Source: Paractinoplanes ovalisporus (GTDB taxonomy: Bacteria; Actinomycetota; Actinomycetes; Mycobacteriales; Micromonosporaceae). Taken from it: a stretch of DNA of 64,000 bases. The position numbers and the translations under genes were made by a program. Below the pieces are notes generated by a model. The model was not told where the DNA came from. It was given only the letters and a program-made list of their open reading frames with translations, and ran no database searches. The DNA is taken from positions 620,001 through 684,000 of the forward strand of contig NZ_JAENHP010000001.1 in assembly GCF_016834655.1 (NCBI RefSeq). The letters are read 5' to 3'. The number at the start of each line of letters is the position of its first letter. Within the stretch, counting starts at the first letter, position 1. Shown here piece after piece: positions 42,640-50,528 of the stretch.

Positions 42640-43674
42640 TCAACCGCGGGCCAGCTCCAAGGCGTACTTCGGCCACCACTTTCCGGCCTCGGGGGCGCCG
42701 TCGCCGCAGGCGCCGTCGGACTCGCCGGGACGCTTGATCCAGAGGAAGGCGTCTACCAGCTTGTGGCCGGTCTGCAGGGTCGGCGCGTCGCCCAGGGCTC
42801 GGCCCGGCGGATTGCACCAGTGGCCGTCGTAGTCGGTCTTCGGGGCGGGGCCGTTGCCGTTGCGGCTTGTGTCCACCACGAAACGGGAGCCGCCCAGCTT
42901 CTTGGAGAGCCGGGTCCCATAGTCGATGTTGGCCTCGGTGGTTTCGAAGTTCGCCACGTTCAGCGCGAAACCGTCGGCCCGCGCGACTCCGGCCCTCTTG
43001 AGCGCGTCGCCCATCCGGGTCGTGTCGGTGATCCAGCTCGGGTTGCCGCCGTCCAGGTAGACCGAGACCTGCGGGTTGGCCGAAAACTTGTCGATCGCCT
43101 GGCCGAGCAGCTTGTAGCGCTGAACCCGTTCGGTCTCGTTCAGGCAGCCCTGCACGGCCTGGGCCACCGCGTCGGGTTCGACGATCACGATCGCTCGGTG
43201 GCCGGCGATGGCGGCGGCGATCGAGCCGATCCAGGCCGAGTATTCGGCGGGGGTGGTCGCGCCGCCGCCGGAGTGGCTGCCGCAGTCACGCTGGGGGATG
43301 CGGTAGAGGGTCAGCACCGGGATCTTGCCCGCGACGGCGGCCGAAGTGACCAGGTCGCGGGCGCGGGCGGCCGGGTCGGTGGTCTCGTCGGCGAACCAGG
43401 CCGCGACCGGGCGGTCCGCGATCTTGCGGATGGCGGTGGCCTCGGCGGTGCGGCCCTCCGATTCGTACGTCCTGACCTGGTCGACGGCGGGTCCGGCCGG
43501 CTCGACGTAGAGGGACGGCTTGTACGGCCCGGGCGAGGCGTGCGGCAGGTCGGCTTCGGAAGCCGGCGAGTCGGACAGCGACCGGACCACGAACCAGGCC
43601 GCGGTCAGCACCCCGACCAGGCCGGCCGCGACGACGAGCAGACCCCGCCGCCGGGCGACGCGATGACGAGCCAC
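42640..43674 (-). CDS. cslZ: CslZ-like GH6 endoglucanase, membrane-anchored
   Basis: About 344 residues from a GTG at 43674 that shares one base with the glxA stop. An N-terminal signal anchor (GLLVVAAGLVGVLTAAWFVV) follows a basic stretch. The GH6 domain shows VLTLYRIPQRDCGSHS and IVIVEPDAV, the two catalytic Asp regions, then VYLDGGNPSWI, FALNVANF and DTSRNGNGP. The WCNPPGRALG and AFLWIKRPGESDG segments complete the family pattern. In Streptomyces csl loci a GH6 enzyme follows cslA and glxA and trims the beta-glucan made at hyphal tips. The same order here supports that role. It is not a polysaccharide-scavenging cellulase, since it lacks binding modules. Confidence 0.9.
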   Translation of the reverse strand: MARHRVARRRGLLVVAAGLVGVLTAAWFVVRSLSDSPASEADLPHASPGPYKPSLYVEPAGPAVDQVRTYESEGRTAEATAIRKIADRPVAAWFADETTDPAARARDLVTSAAVAGKIPVLTLYRIPQRDCGSHSGGGATTPAEYSAWIGSIAAAIAGHRAIVIVEPDAVAQAVQGCLNETERVQRYKLLGQAIDKFSANPQVSVYLDGGNPSWITDTTRMGDALKRAGVARADGFALNVANFETTEANIDYGTRLSKKLGGSRFVVDTSRNGNGPAPKTDYDGHWCNPPGRALGDAPTLQTGHKLVDAFLWIKRPGESDGACGDGAPEAGKWWPKYALELARG

Positions 43675-45620
43675 TACGCGACCTGCACCCACCGGGCGAC
43701 CGAGGGCACGCCCTTGTCGTCGACGACGAAGAGCATGTACCAGCCGGAGGGCACGAGGCCCTTCTTCTCGGGAATGCTGATCGCCAATCCGTCCTCCGAG
43801 GGCTTGATGTCGACCGCGACCGACCGCTGGTCGACGTCGACGACGTGGGTGACCGCGCTGGGCCGCACGAGGCGGGCGCGCTGCACGTTCGTGCTGTCCG
43901 TCGAGAACGTTACCGTCGTCCCCCGCTTCACCGTGGTAGGCCCACCGGTGAGGACCGGCCGCTTGCCCTGGAACAGGTAGGGCGGGCTGTAGACCTCGAT
44001 GCGCTTCTCGAAGCTGCCGGGGTTCTTGCCGGTCACGTCGTAGAGCGGGTCGCTGCCGAGCGTGATGACCCGTCCGTCGGGCAGCAGGATCGCCTCGGAG
44101 TGGTAGTTGCGGCCCACGGTCGACTCGGCCGCGGTGGCGAACGAGTTCGACGACGGCACATAGATCTGCGAGTTGAACAGATCGCTGCGCGGCTTTCCTC
44201 CGTACGGGCCCCCGCGGTACCCGGACGAGCCGCCCGTGGTGAATACGGTGTCGTCGGGCAGCAGCACCGTGCTCAGGTACCGCGCCGGCTCGGGCAGGTC
44301 GGGGCCGGGTTCGTAGATCGGGTTGGCCGTGTCGAGGTCGGCGATGGCCGTGCGGGCGGTCGAGACCGGCGACTCCCCCACCTCACCGCCGCCGAAGATC
44401 ATGACCTTCTGGTCCTGGGCGGGAGCGAGCAGCACCGACGAGCTCGTCTCCGTCATCCGCGGGTCGGCCAGCCCGGGCACCACCTCGAAGGTGTTGTCCT
44501 TCAGGTTCCAGAGCCCGGGTGTACGGCCTTCGGTGTCGCTGCCGTAGCCCGAGTTGGAGCCGGAGAAGAACAACCGGTCGTCGGACATCAGGTGCAGCGC
44601 CGGGTAGGTCGGGAAGTAACGCTTCAGCTCGGGTGCGGCCACCCACTTCTTCTCGGCGCGCAGGTACTTCTCGTTGTCACCGGGCAGGATGCGCCCGAAC
44701 TCGTCGAGGCCGGAGACGGCCAGCACGTCACCGTCGGGCATCTCGGCCAGGGTCGGGTACCAGCGGCTCTTCACCATGTCGCCGGTGCGGATGTACTTCT
44801 CGGCGACCGGGTCGAACTCGTACGACGTGTTGTCGCCGCCGTACTCCTGCTTCTCCCGGGTGATCTTGTCGGAGACGCCGTACAGGTTGTTCGTGTCGAC
44901 GCCGGTCAGACCCTGGATCTTGTACTGGGCGGGCTTGTCCACGATCGGCGAGTTGCCGGGCAGCATGGCGTCGACCCACACCTCGGCCTCGCCGGCGTGC
45001 TGCATCGGGATGCCGCCGTGGTTCATCTGGTACGCGGCGGGCACGGTCACGTCGTCGCGGGTCTCGTAGACGAAACCGGTCGGCGATTCGAGGCGGGTGC
45101 CCTTCGGGAACGTACGGGGACCGGCCGTGGCCGACTCGTTCTTGATCTTCATGACGCCGGCCGCGTTGGTGATGTCACCCTCGAGCACCTCGTACGTCTT
45201 GGTGCCGCCGGCGATCAGCAGGTTGCCGTTGGGCAGGAACGTATGCCCGGCGCAGAAGACGTCGGTCGGGGTCGGCACCTCGGTGAACACGTCACCGGCG
45301 GGGTCGTACAGGATCGTGCGGAACGTGCCCGCCTCGAAGTTCTCCCGGTTGTTGCCGCTGCCCGCGATGATCAGCACCTTGCCGGTGTTGAGCAGCGCGG
45401 CGTGGATGGCGTTGACCTGGAAACCGGCCGGCACCGGCAGCCTGGCCCAGTGGCCGTACTGCTCCTTGTAGGACTGCCGGTTGATCGAGAACGTGTGGTA
45501 GGCGTCGGCGCCGAACGCGACCATGGGCCGGTTCACCACCGCCACCACCGTCAGGACGGCCAGGGCGACCAGGCCACTGGCCAGGCGTCGGGCGAGAGTC
45601 GGGCGGGGGCGGGGCGTCAT
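43674..45620 (-). CDS. glxA: GlxA-like radical copper oxidase (galactose/glyoxal oxidase family)
   Basis: 648 residues. An N-terminal membrane anchor (ASGLVALAVLTVVAVV) precedes a seven-bladed kelch propeller and a C-terminal DUF1929 Ig-like domain. The copper-site residues of GlxA-type oxidases are recognisable: the thioether Cys in DVFCAGHTFLPNG, the Tyr in KSRWYPTLAEMPDG, Tyr-His in VGRNYHSEAILLP, and the C-terminal His in SAVTHVVD. In Streptomyces, GlxA oxidises the nascent glycan made by CslA and is needed for hyphal morphology. The ATG at 45620 overlaps the cslA stop and its own stop touches cslZ, so the three genes form a tight operon. Confidence 0.93.
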   Translation of the reverse strand: MTPRPRPTLARRLASGLVALAVLTVVAVVNRPMVAFGADAYHTFSINRQSYKEQYGHWARLPVPAGFQVNAIHAALLNTGKVLIIAGSGNNRENFEAGTFRTILYDPAGDVFTEVPTPTDVFCAGHTFLPNGNLLIAGGTKTYEVLEGDITNAAGVMKIKNESATAGPRTFPKGTRLESPTGFVYETRDDVTVPAAYQMNHGGIPMQHAGEAEVWVDAMLPGNSPIVDKPAQYKIQGLTGVDTNNLYGVSDKITREKQEYGGDNTSYEFDPVAEKYIRTGDMVKSRWYPTLAEMPDGDVLAVSGLDEFGRILPGDNEKYLRAEKKWVAAPELKRYFPTYPALHLMSDDRLFFSGSNSGYGSDTEGRTPGLWNLKDNTFEVVPGLADPRMTETSSSVLLAPAQDQKVMIFGGGEVGESPVSTARTAIADLDTANPIYEPGPDLPEPARYLSTVLLPDDTVFTTGGSSGYRGGPYGGKPRSDLFNSQIYVPSSNSFATAAESTVGRNYHSEAILLPDGRVITLGSDPLYDVTGKNPGSFEKRIEVYSPPYLFQGKRPVLTGGPTTVKRGTTVTFSTDSTNVQRARLVRPSAVTHVVDVDQRSVAVDIKPSEDGLAISIPEKKGLVPSGWYMLFVVDDKGVPSVARWVQVA

Positions 45621-47320
45621 GCGTACGTCTCCACGGGCTCTTCGATCTTGACTTCTTCGACCTGGACAACGGGGGCGGTGGCGCGTTTGCGATGCGCCAG
45701 CCAGACGACCGGCGGGGTCAGGCAGATGATCACGTTGAGGGCGGGCCAGAGCCACATGAAGCCGTCGACGTGGCCGGCGAACGGCGCCGCGATCAGCAGG
45801 ACGGCGTAGAACGCGGCCCAGCGCAGCCCGTGCTTGAACGTCGTGACCCCGTCCGGGCTGGCCGATTCACCCTTGGGGGTGACCACGAAGCGGGCCGGGC
45901 GGCGCAGCACGGCCGACAGGAACGCGGACACGTAGACCGGTGTCGACAGCGTCGAGACGAGCATGCCGGCCAGACCGGACGAGCCGGCTTCCTCGTGCGG
46001 GCTCACGTTGTGGCGCCGGTTCCAGAGGTAGAGCAGGAACTGGAAGAGCGCGGCGTCGACGTAGAGCATCAACCAGACCTGCTGCGGCACCTGCACACCC
46101 TTGGCGCCCAGCACCAGATAGCAGGTGGCGTTGATGGCGCCGAGGATCCAGGCCAGCGCGGTCAGCGGGTAGTACGACATGAGCAGGCCGTAGAACAGGG
46201 TGCGCCGGGCGCCGAGCTTGGGGATCATCCGCGCGAACTTGGCCACGGCGACCTCGTCGGTGCCACGCGACCAGCGGTACTGCTGGCTGAAGTAGTCGGT
46301 CCAGGAGGACGGGCCCTCACCCACGGCCAGCACGTCGGGGGTGTAGACGGAGCGCCAGCCGGCCGCGTGCAGGGCGAGGCTGGTCGCCATGTCCTCGGTG
46401 ATCGAGTCCTGGATGCCGCCGATCTCGCGCAGAGCCTCGATCCGTACGGCGTTGTTGGTCCCCACCAGCATGGCCGCGCCGAACCGGTTGCCGGCCCGCT
46501 GCAGCAGCGAGTGGAACAGGTACTGCTGCGACTCGGCCCAGCGGGTCACGATGTTGTCGTAGTTGCCGTAGATCTGCGGGCCGACCACGAAGGCGACCTT
46601 GGGGTCGTGGAAGTAGCCGAGCAGCCGCTCGCAGAAGTTGGGCAGCGGCACGTGGTCGGGGTCGACCGAGACGAACACGTCGTACTCGCTGCCGTGCTTG
46701 CGGAGCCACGAGTTGTAGTTGCCGTGCTTGGTCTTCTCCTTGAACGCGCCGGCCGGGGTGTTGTCGAGAGGGCGGCCCTTGCGGGTGAAGTGGCGCACGC
46801 CGAGGCGCTCGCACATGGCCTTGACCTCGTCGTCGTCGCCCTCGTCGAGCAGCCAGACGTCGTACTTGCCCTCGTGGCGCACCTTGGTCGCGGCCTCCAG
46901 GGTGCGCTCGACCATGTCGATCGGCTCCTTGCCGGGCACGATCGTGGTCAGGAACGCGACCCGCAGGTCAGGGTCGGGCGTGAGCGGCTGGGGATCGCGG
47001 GCCCAGATCGTGGCGAGGCAGAGCGTGACCACATTGACCAGGCGGAACACCTCGATCAGCAGGGTCGCGACGATCATGAACCAGGTCGCGGCGTGCAGCA
47101 CCGGGTGCAGCGAGCGGTCGGGCACCGCGACCGAGCTGAGCAGCCAGGTCACGAACGTGGCCTCGAACGCGAACGCGAACAGGGTGATCGCGATGTTGCC
47201 GACCGGGCGGCGGCCGGCCAGGCGGCGCATGGCGGTCGGCCCGGCCTCGTCCGGCGCGGGTGTCGCGGGGCCGGCGAGGCCGCTGTAGGCGTCGTAGTCG
47301 TACCGGGGCGCGGGGATCAC
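45617..47320 (-). CDS. cslA: CslA-like cellulose-synthase-like glycosyltransferase (GT2)
   Basis: 567 residues from a GTG at 47320 with GAGGA upstream. About seven membrane spans surround a cytoplasmic GT2 domain with the processive synthase motifs: DEGDDDEV, the DxD-like VSVDPDHVPLP, TEDMATSLALH, and QQYRWSRGTDEVAVAK (QxxRW). It polymerises a beta-glucan at the growing hyphal tip, exported and modified by GlxA and CslZ encoded downstream. An inverted repeat (47519-47538) and extra CAGTGAT half-sites lie in its leader. The acidic C-terminal tail (VVQVEEVKIEEPVETYA) might be an interaction site. Confidence 0.93.
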   Translation of the reverse strand: MIPAPRYDYDAYSGLAGPATPAPDEAGPTAMRRLAGRRPVGNIAITLFAFAFEATFVTWLLSSVAVPDRSLHPVLHAATWFMIVATLLIEVFRLVNVVTLCLATIWARDPQPLTPDPDLRVAFLTTIVPGKEPIDMVERTLEAATKVRHEGKYDVWLLDEGDDDEVKAMCERLGVRHFTRKGRPLDNTPAGAFKEKTKHGNYNSWLRKHGSEYDVFVSVDPDHVPLPNFCERLLGYFHDPKVAFVVGPQIYGNYDNIVTRWAESQQYLFHSLLQRAGNRFGAAMLVGTNNAVRIEALREIGGIQDSITEDMATSLALHAAGWRSVYTPDVLAVGEGPSSWTDYFSQQYRWSRGTDEVAVAKFARMIPKLGARRTLFYGLLMSYYPLTALAWILGAINATCYLVLGAKGVQVPQQVWLMLYVDAALFQFLLYLWNRRHNVSPHEEAGSSGLAGMLVSTLSTPVYVSAFLSAVLRRPARFVVTPKGESASPDGVTTFKHGLRWAAFYAVLLIAAPFAGHVDGFMWLWPALNVIICLTPPVVWLAHRKRATAPVVQVEEVKIEEPVETYA

Positions 47321-47518
47321 GGTGCTTCCTCGTCCTCTCGACAACGATGACTCTCAGTGATGTCGACCGGCGCCGGTTGGCAACACGGTCGTAATCACTG
47401 TGTGTCATCGCCGCAACGTGCTACTGGCGTCTGACCAGCGTTAACAGCGAACGCAAAGGTAACTAGACGTCGCACAGTAGCGGTGAGAGGCGAAGCCCGT
47501 GAGGGGCTGTGATCAACT

Positions 47519-47538
47519 TCACTGATTACATTCAGTGA
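47519..47538. promoter_or_regulatory. Inverted repeat TCACTGA-N6-TCAGTGA upstream of cslA
   Basis: Perfect 7-bp arms at 47519-47525 and 47532-47538. The same half-site recurs closer to cslA as TCAGTGAT at 47354-47361 and ATCACTG at 47394-47400. The four half-sites within about 190 bp form the most distinctive pattern in the 277-bp gap 47321-47597. A dimeric regulator controlling csl transcription is the natural reading. The regulator is unknown. Confidence 0.5.
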
Positions 47539-47555
47539 TGATCGGGAGCAAAGGG

Positions 47556-47591
47556 AAGGGCCGGGCAATTGCCGTACGCAGCCCGACCCTT
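47556..47591 (-). terminator. Hairpin terminator after the PQQ-type dehydrogenase gene
   Basis: AAGGGCCGGGC (47556-47566) pairs with GCCCGACCCTT (47581-47591) with one mismatch and a 14-base loop, ending 6 bp after the stop at 47598. It probably separates this gene from the csl promoter region. Confidence 0.55.
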
Positions 47592-47597
47592 CACAGT

Positions 47598-48863
47598 TCA
47601 GGACGAGGCGACGCGATAAATCACCCCGGCCTGATCGTCGCTGACATAAATGCCGCCATCCGGGCCCTTCACCGCCATCACCGGCCGGCCCCACCGCGAG
47701 CCGTCCTCTCGCTGGAAGCCGGTGAGCAGGGTCTGCTGCGGGCCGAGGGTGCCGTCGCGCCACGCGAAGAACGAGACCTCGGGCGGGCGGGGCGGATTGC
47801 GGTTCCACGAGCCGTGGATACCGACCAGCGCGCCGTCGCCGTAGCCGCCCGGGAGGTCCGAGGCGAAGCTCATGCCCAGCGGCGCCGAGTGCGCGCCCAT
47901 GCCCTGCTCGGAGGGCTTCAGCTTCGAGCAGTCCAGCTTCTCGCCGTCCGGGTTGGTCTGCACGTCACGCACGAACGGGCGCTCGGTGTAACTGATCTCC
48001 CCGCTGCTCAGGTCGGGGTCGGGGTTGCAGTACGGCCAGCCGAGGTCGCGGCCCGGGGTGAGCCGGGCCAGGGGTTCGAGCGGGTGGTCGTTGACGTACG
48101 ACTCCTCGACGTCGCCGTTCTTCGGGTTGGCGATGTTGTCGCGGTTGTTGACGGCCGTCCACACGCCGCCGTCGGGGTCGATCGCCAGCCCGGTGCCGTT
48201 GCGCACGCCGCGCGCGAACGTCTCGACCTCTTTCTGCGGCGACTTGCGGAGGATAGCGGCGCGCTCCGGCGAGGCGTCGCGATCCTCCTCGGAGATGTTG
48301 CCGGTCGAGCCGATCGACACGTAGATCGAGCCGTCCTCGCCCACGGCGACGCTCTTGAGGGCGTGGGCATATTTGCCGCCCAGCTCGGGGCTCTTGTCGT
48401 CGGGCAGGTTGTCGATGACGACCTGCTTGCCGCTCACCTGGCCTGCCGCGTACGCGAAAGAATCGACCTGATCGCTCTCGGCCACATAGAGCGTGTCGCC
48501 GTCGAAAGCGAGCCCGTGCGGCTGGTTCAGGCCCTCGACCAGCGGCTGTTGCTGTCCCTGCTGATCGAGCACCAGTACGTCGCCCGATTCGGGACGCGAC
48601 ACCAGCAGCCGCTTGTCCGGGGTCCAGGCCAGCAGCCGCGCGCCCGGCACCTCGGCCCACACGCTGACCGTCCACCCGGGAGGGGCCTTGACCGGGTCGT
48701 CCCCGCCGCCCTCGACCTTGGTCTCGACCAAGGCCGGCACCTCGACCGCGGCCGACGGTGTCACGGTCTGCCTCGCGGGCGCGGCGGCCGGCTCGTCGGC
48801 GGAACAGGCCGCCAGCCCCGCCACCAGTCCGACGGCGAGCGCCCCCTGCACGATCGATCTCAT
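47598..48863 (-). CDS. Lipoprotein PQQ-type sugar/sorbosone dehydrogenase family protein
   Basis: 421 residues. A lipobox (VAGLAAC) follows the signal, then an Ala/Pro-rich spacer and a six-bladed propeller of the soluble glucose/L-sorbosone dehydrogenase family: LNQPHGLAFDGDTLYVAESD, GSIYVSIGSTGNI, RGVRNGTGLAIDPDGGVWTA, PYCNPDPDLSSG and WGRPVMAVKGPDGGIYVSDD. Many actinomycete members are annotated PQQ-dependent without proof that they bind PQQ, so the activity is uncertain. It lies 10 bp after the Lrp regulator gene in the same direction and may be co-transcribed with it. It acts outside the membrane. Confidence 0.8.
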   Translation of the reverse strand: MRSIVQGALAVGLVAGLAACSADEPAAAPARQTVTPSAAVEVPALVETKVEGGGDDPVKAPPGWTVSVWAEVPGARLLAWTPDKRLLVSRPESGDVLVLDQQGQQQPLVEGLNQPHGLAFDGDTLYVAESDQVDSFAYAAGQVSGKQVVIDNLPDDKSPELGGKYAHALKSVAVGEDGSIYVSIGSTGNISEEDRDASPERAAILRKSPQKEVETFARGVRNGTGLAIDPDGGVWTAVNNRDNIANPKNGDVEESYVNDHPLEPLARLTPGRDLGWPYCNPDPDLSSGEISYTERPFVRDVQTNPDGEKLDCSKLKPSEQGMGAHSAPLGMSFASDLPGGYGDGALVGIHGSWNRNPPRPPEVSFFAWRDGTLGPQQTLLTGFQREDGSRWGRPVMAVKGPDGGIYVSDDQAGVIYRVASS

Positions 48864-48873
48864 CCGTGCCTCC

Positions 48874-49314
48874 TTACCCCGGTTCCGCCTCTTCGAAGAC
48901 CAGCAGCGTCCGCGTGTTCACCACGCCCGGCATACCCTGGATCTCGTCGAGCACCAGGCGTCCGAGCGCGTTGTTGTCCTCGGCCCGCACCAGCATGATC
49001 ACGTCGAACTCGCCACCGACCAGCGCGATGTGCACGACGCCGGGCAGCGCGCGCAGCCGTTCGGCCACGTCGCGCCACTCGGCCTGATTCAGGTTCACCG
49101 TCACGTACGCCGTGGTGCCGAGCCCCGCCGCAACGGGATCTACGTCCGCGCGGAAGCCACGGATCACTTTCGCCGTGCGCAGTCGCTCGACCCGGGCATA
49201 GGCGTTGGCCCGCGAGATGTGCAGCCGCTCGGCCAGGGTGCGCATCGACAGGCGCCCGTCGCGGGTGAGCTCGGCCAGGATCTGCCGGTCGATCTCGTCG
49301 ACGGCGTCGGCCAC
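48874..49314 (-). CDS. Lrp/AsnC family regulator, probable control of the divergent 2-oxoacid dehydrogenase operon
   Basis: 146 residues from a GTG at 49314 with GGAGGGAAG upstream. The N-terminal HTH (DEIDRQILAELTRDGRLSMR, then LHISRANAYARVERLR) and the RAM effector domain (VHIALVGGEFDVIMLVRAED, GVVNTRTLLVFEE) are complete. It is divergent from the E1-alpha gene of a branched-chain 2-oxoacid dehydrogenase operon with a 131-bp gap, the standard bkdR arrangement, so it likely senses a branched-chain amino acid. No clear Lrp box was identified by eye. Confidence 0.9.
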   Translation of the reverse strand: MADAVDEIDRQILAELTRDGRLSMRTLAERLHISRANAYARVERLRTAKVIRGFRADVDPVAAGLGTTAYVTVNLNQAEWRDVAERLRALPGVVHIALVGGEFDVIMLVRAEDNNALGRLVLDEIQGMPGVVNTRTLLVFEEAEPG

Positions 49315-49445
49315 TTGTCTTCCCTCCCCGCCCCGCGAACCGTGATCGCTGGACGTTCGGCTCCGGAAACAGGCTATCCGACGTACATCTTCTCGGTTCC
49401 GGGCCAGCACTGGAATCCAAATGGCAACGCAACGAGCATGACCCC

Positions 49446-50528
49446 ATGACAGGTGACGCACACCACCTTCTGCCCTCGGCCACCCCTGTGACCCTGATCG
49501 GCATCGACGGCCACCCCGTCGCCGACTCCGGGCGCACCTTCCCGTCCGACGCCGACCTGCGCCGGGCCCTCGCCTCGCTGATCACCGCCCGGCGGCTCAA
49601 CGACCAGGCGTACGCGCTGGTCCGCCAGGGCCGGCTGGCCGTCTACCCGTCCTCCCACGGGCAGGAGGCGTGTCAGGTCGCGGCCGCCCAGGTGCTCGAC
49701 GACGGCGACTGGCTGTTCCCGACCTACCGCGACACCGTGGCCGCGGTCGGCCGGGGCGTCGACCCGGTCGAGGCGCTGACCCTGCTCAAGGGCGACTGGC
49801 ACTGCGGCTGGGACCCGTACGAGCACCGGGTCGCACCGCACGCCACTCCCCTGGCCACCCAGCTGCCGCACGCGGTCGGGGTCGCGCACGCCGCCCGCCT
49901 GCGCGGCGAGCCGACCGTGGTGATGGCGCTGTGCGGCGACGGCGGCACCAGCGAGGGCGACTTCCACGAGGCGCTGAACTTCGCCGCCGTGCTGCGCGCC
50001 CCGGTGGTGTTCCTGATCCAGAACAACGAGTATGCGATCAGCGTGCCGCTGGCCCGGCAGACGGCGGCGCCCTCCCTGGCGTACAAGGGAATCGGTTATG
50101 GCATCCCCGGCGAGCGGGTCGACGGCAACGACGTGGCCGCGCTGCTCACGGTGCTGGGTGAGGCGGTGGCGCGGGCCCGGGACGGCGAGGGCCCGCAGCT
50201 GGTCGAGGCGCACACCTATCGGATGCAGGCGCACACCAACGCCGACGACGCCACCCGCTACCGCACCGACGCCGAGGTCGAGGCGTGGGTCGAGCGCGAT
50301 CCGATCACCCGGCTGACCCGCCACCTCGACCTGCCGGCGGCCGAGATGGCGGCGATGGCGGACGAGGCCGAGCAGGTGGCCGCTCATCTGCGCGACGGTC
50401 TCAACCGCGACATCGAACCCGACCCGGCCCGCCTGTTCGCCGACGTCTACGCGACACCCACCCCGCAGCTGCGCGAACAGCAGGCACAGCTGGCCGACGA
50501 ACTCGCCCGGGAAGGGGCGCTGGGATGA
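49446..50528 (+). CDS. Branched-chain 2-oxoacid dehydrogenase E1 component, alpha subunit
   Basis: 360 residues. The thiamine diphosphate motif is complete: CGDGGTSEGDFHEALNFA followed by VVFLIQNNEYAIS. The entry region YPSSHGQEACQVAAAQVL and the phosphorylation-loop-like HTYRMQAHTNADD are typical of the 2-oxoisovalerate (BCKDH) and PDH alpha subunits. It is the first gene of an E1-alpha/E1-beta/E2 operon, whose genes overlap by 4 bp. The E3 subunit is not local. The Lrp regulator upstream favours branched-chain oxoacids as substrates, supplying branched acyl-CoA starters for fatty acids, over pyruvate. Confidence 0.9.
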   Translation: MTGDAHHLLPSATPVTLIGIDGHPVADSGRTFPSDADLRRALASLITARRLNDQAYALVRQGRLAVYPSSHGQEACQVAAAQVLDDGDWLFPTYRDTVAAVGRGVDPVEALTLLKGDWHCGWDPYEHRVAPHATPLATQLPHAVGVAHAARLRGEPTVVMALCGDGGTSEGDFHEALNFAAVLRAPVVFLIQNNEYAISVPLARQTAAPSLAYKGIGYGIPGERVDGNDVAALLTVLGEAVARARDGEGPQLVEAHTYRMQAHTNADDATRYRTDAEVEAWVERDPITRLTRHLDLPAAEMAAMADEAEQVAAHLRDGLNRDIEPDPARLFADVYATPTPQLREQQAQLADELAREGALG

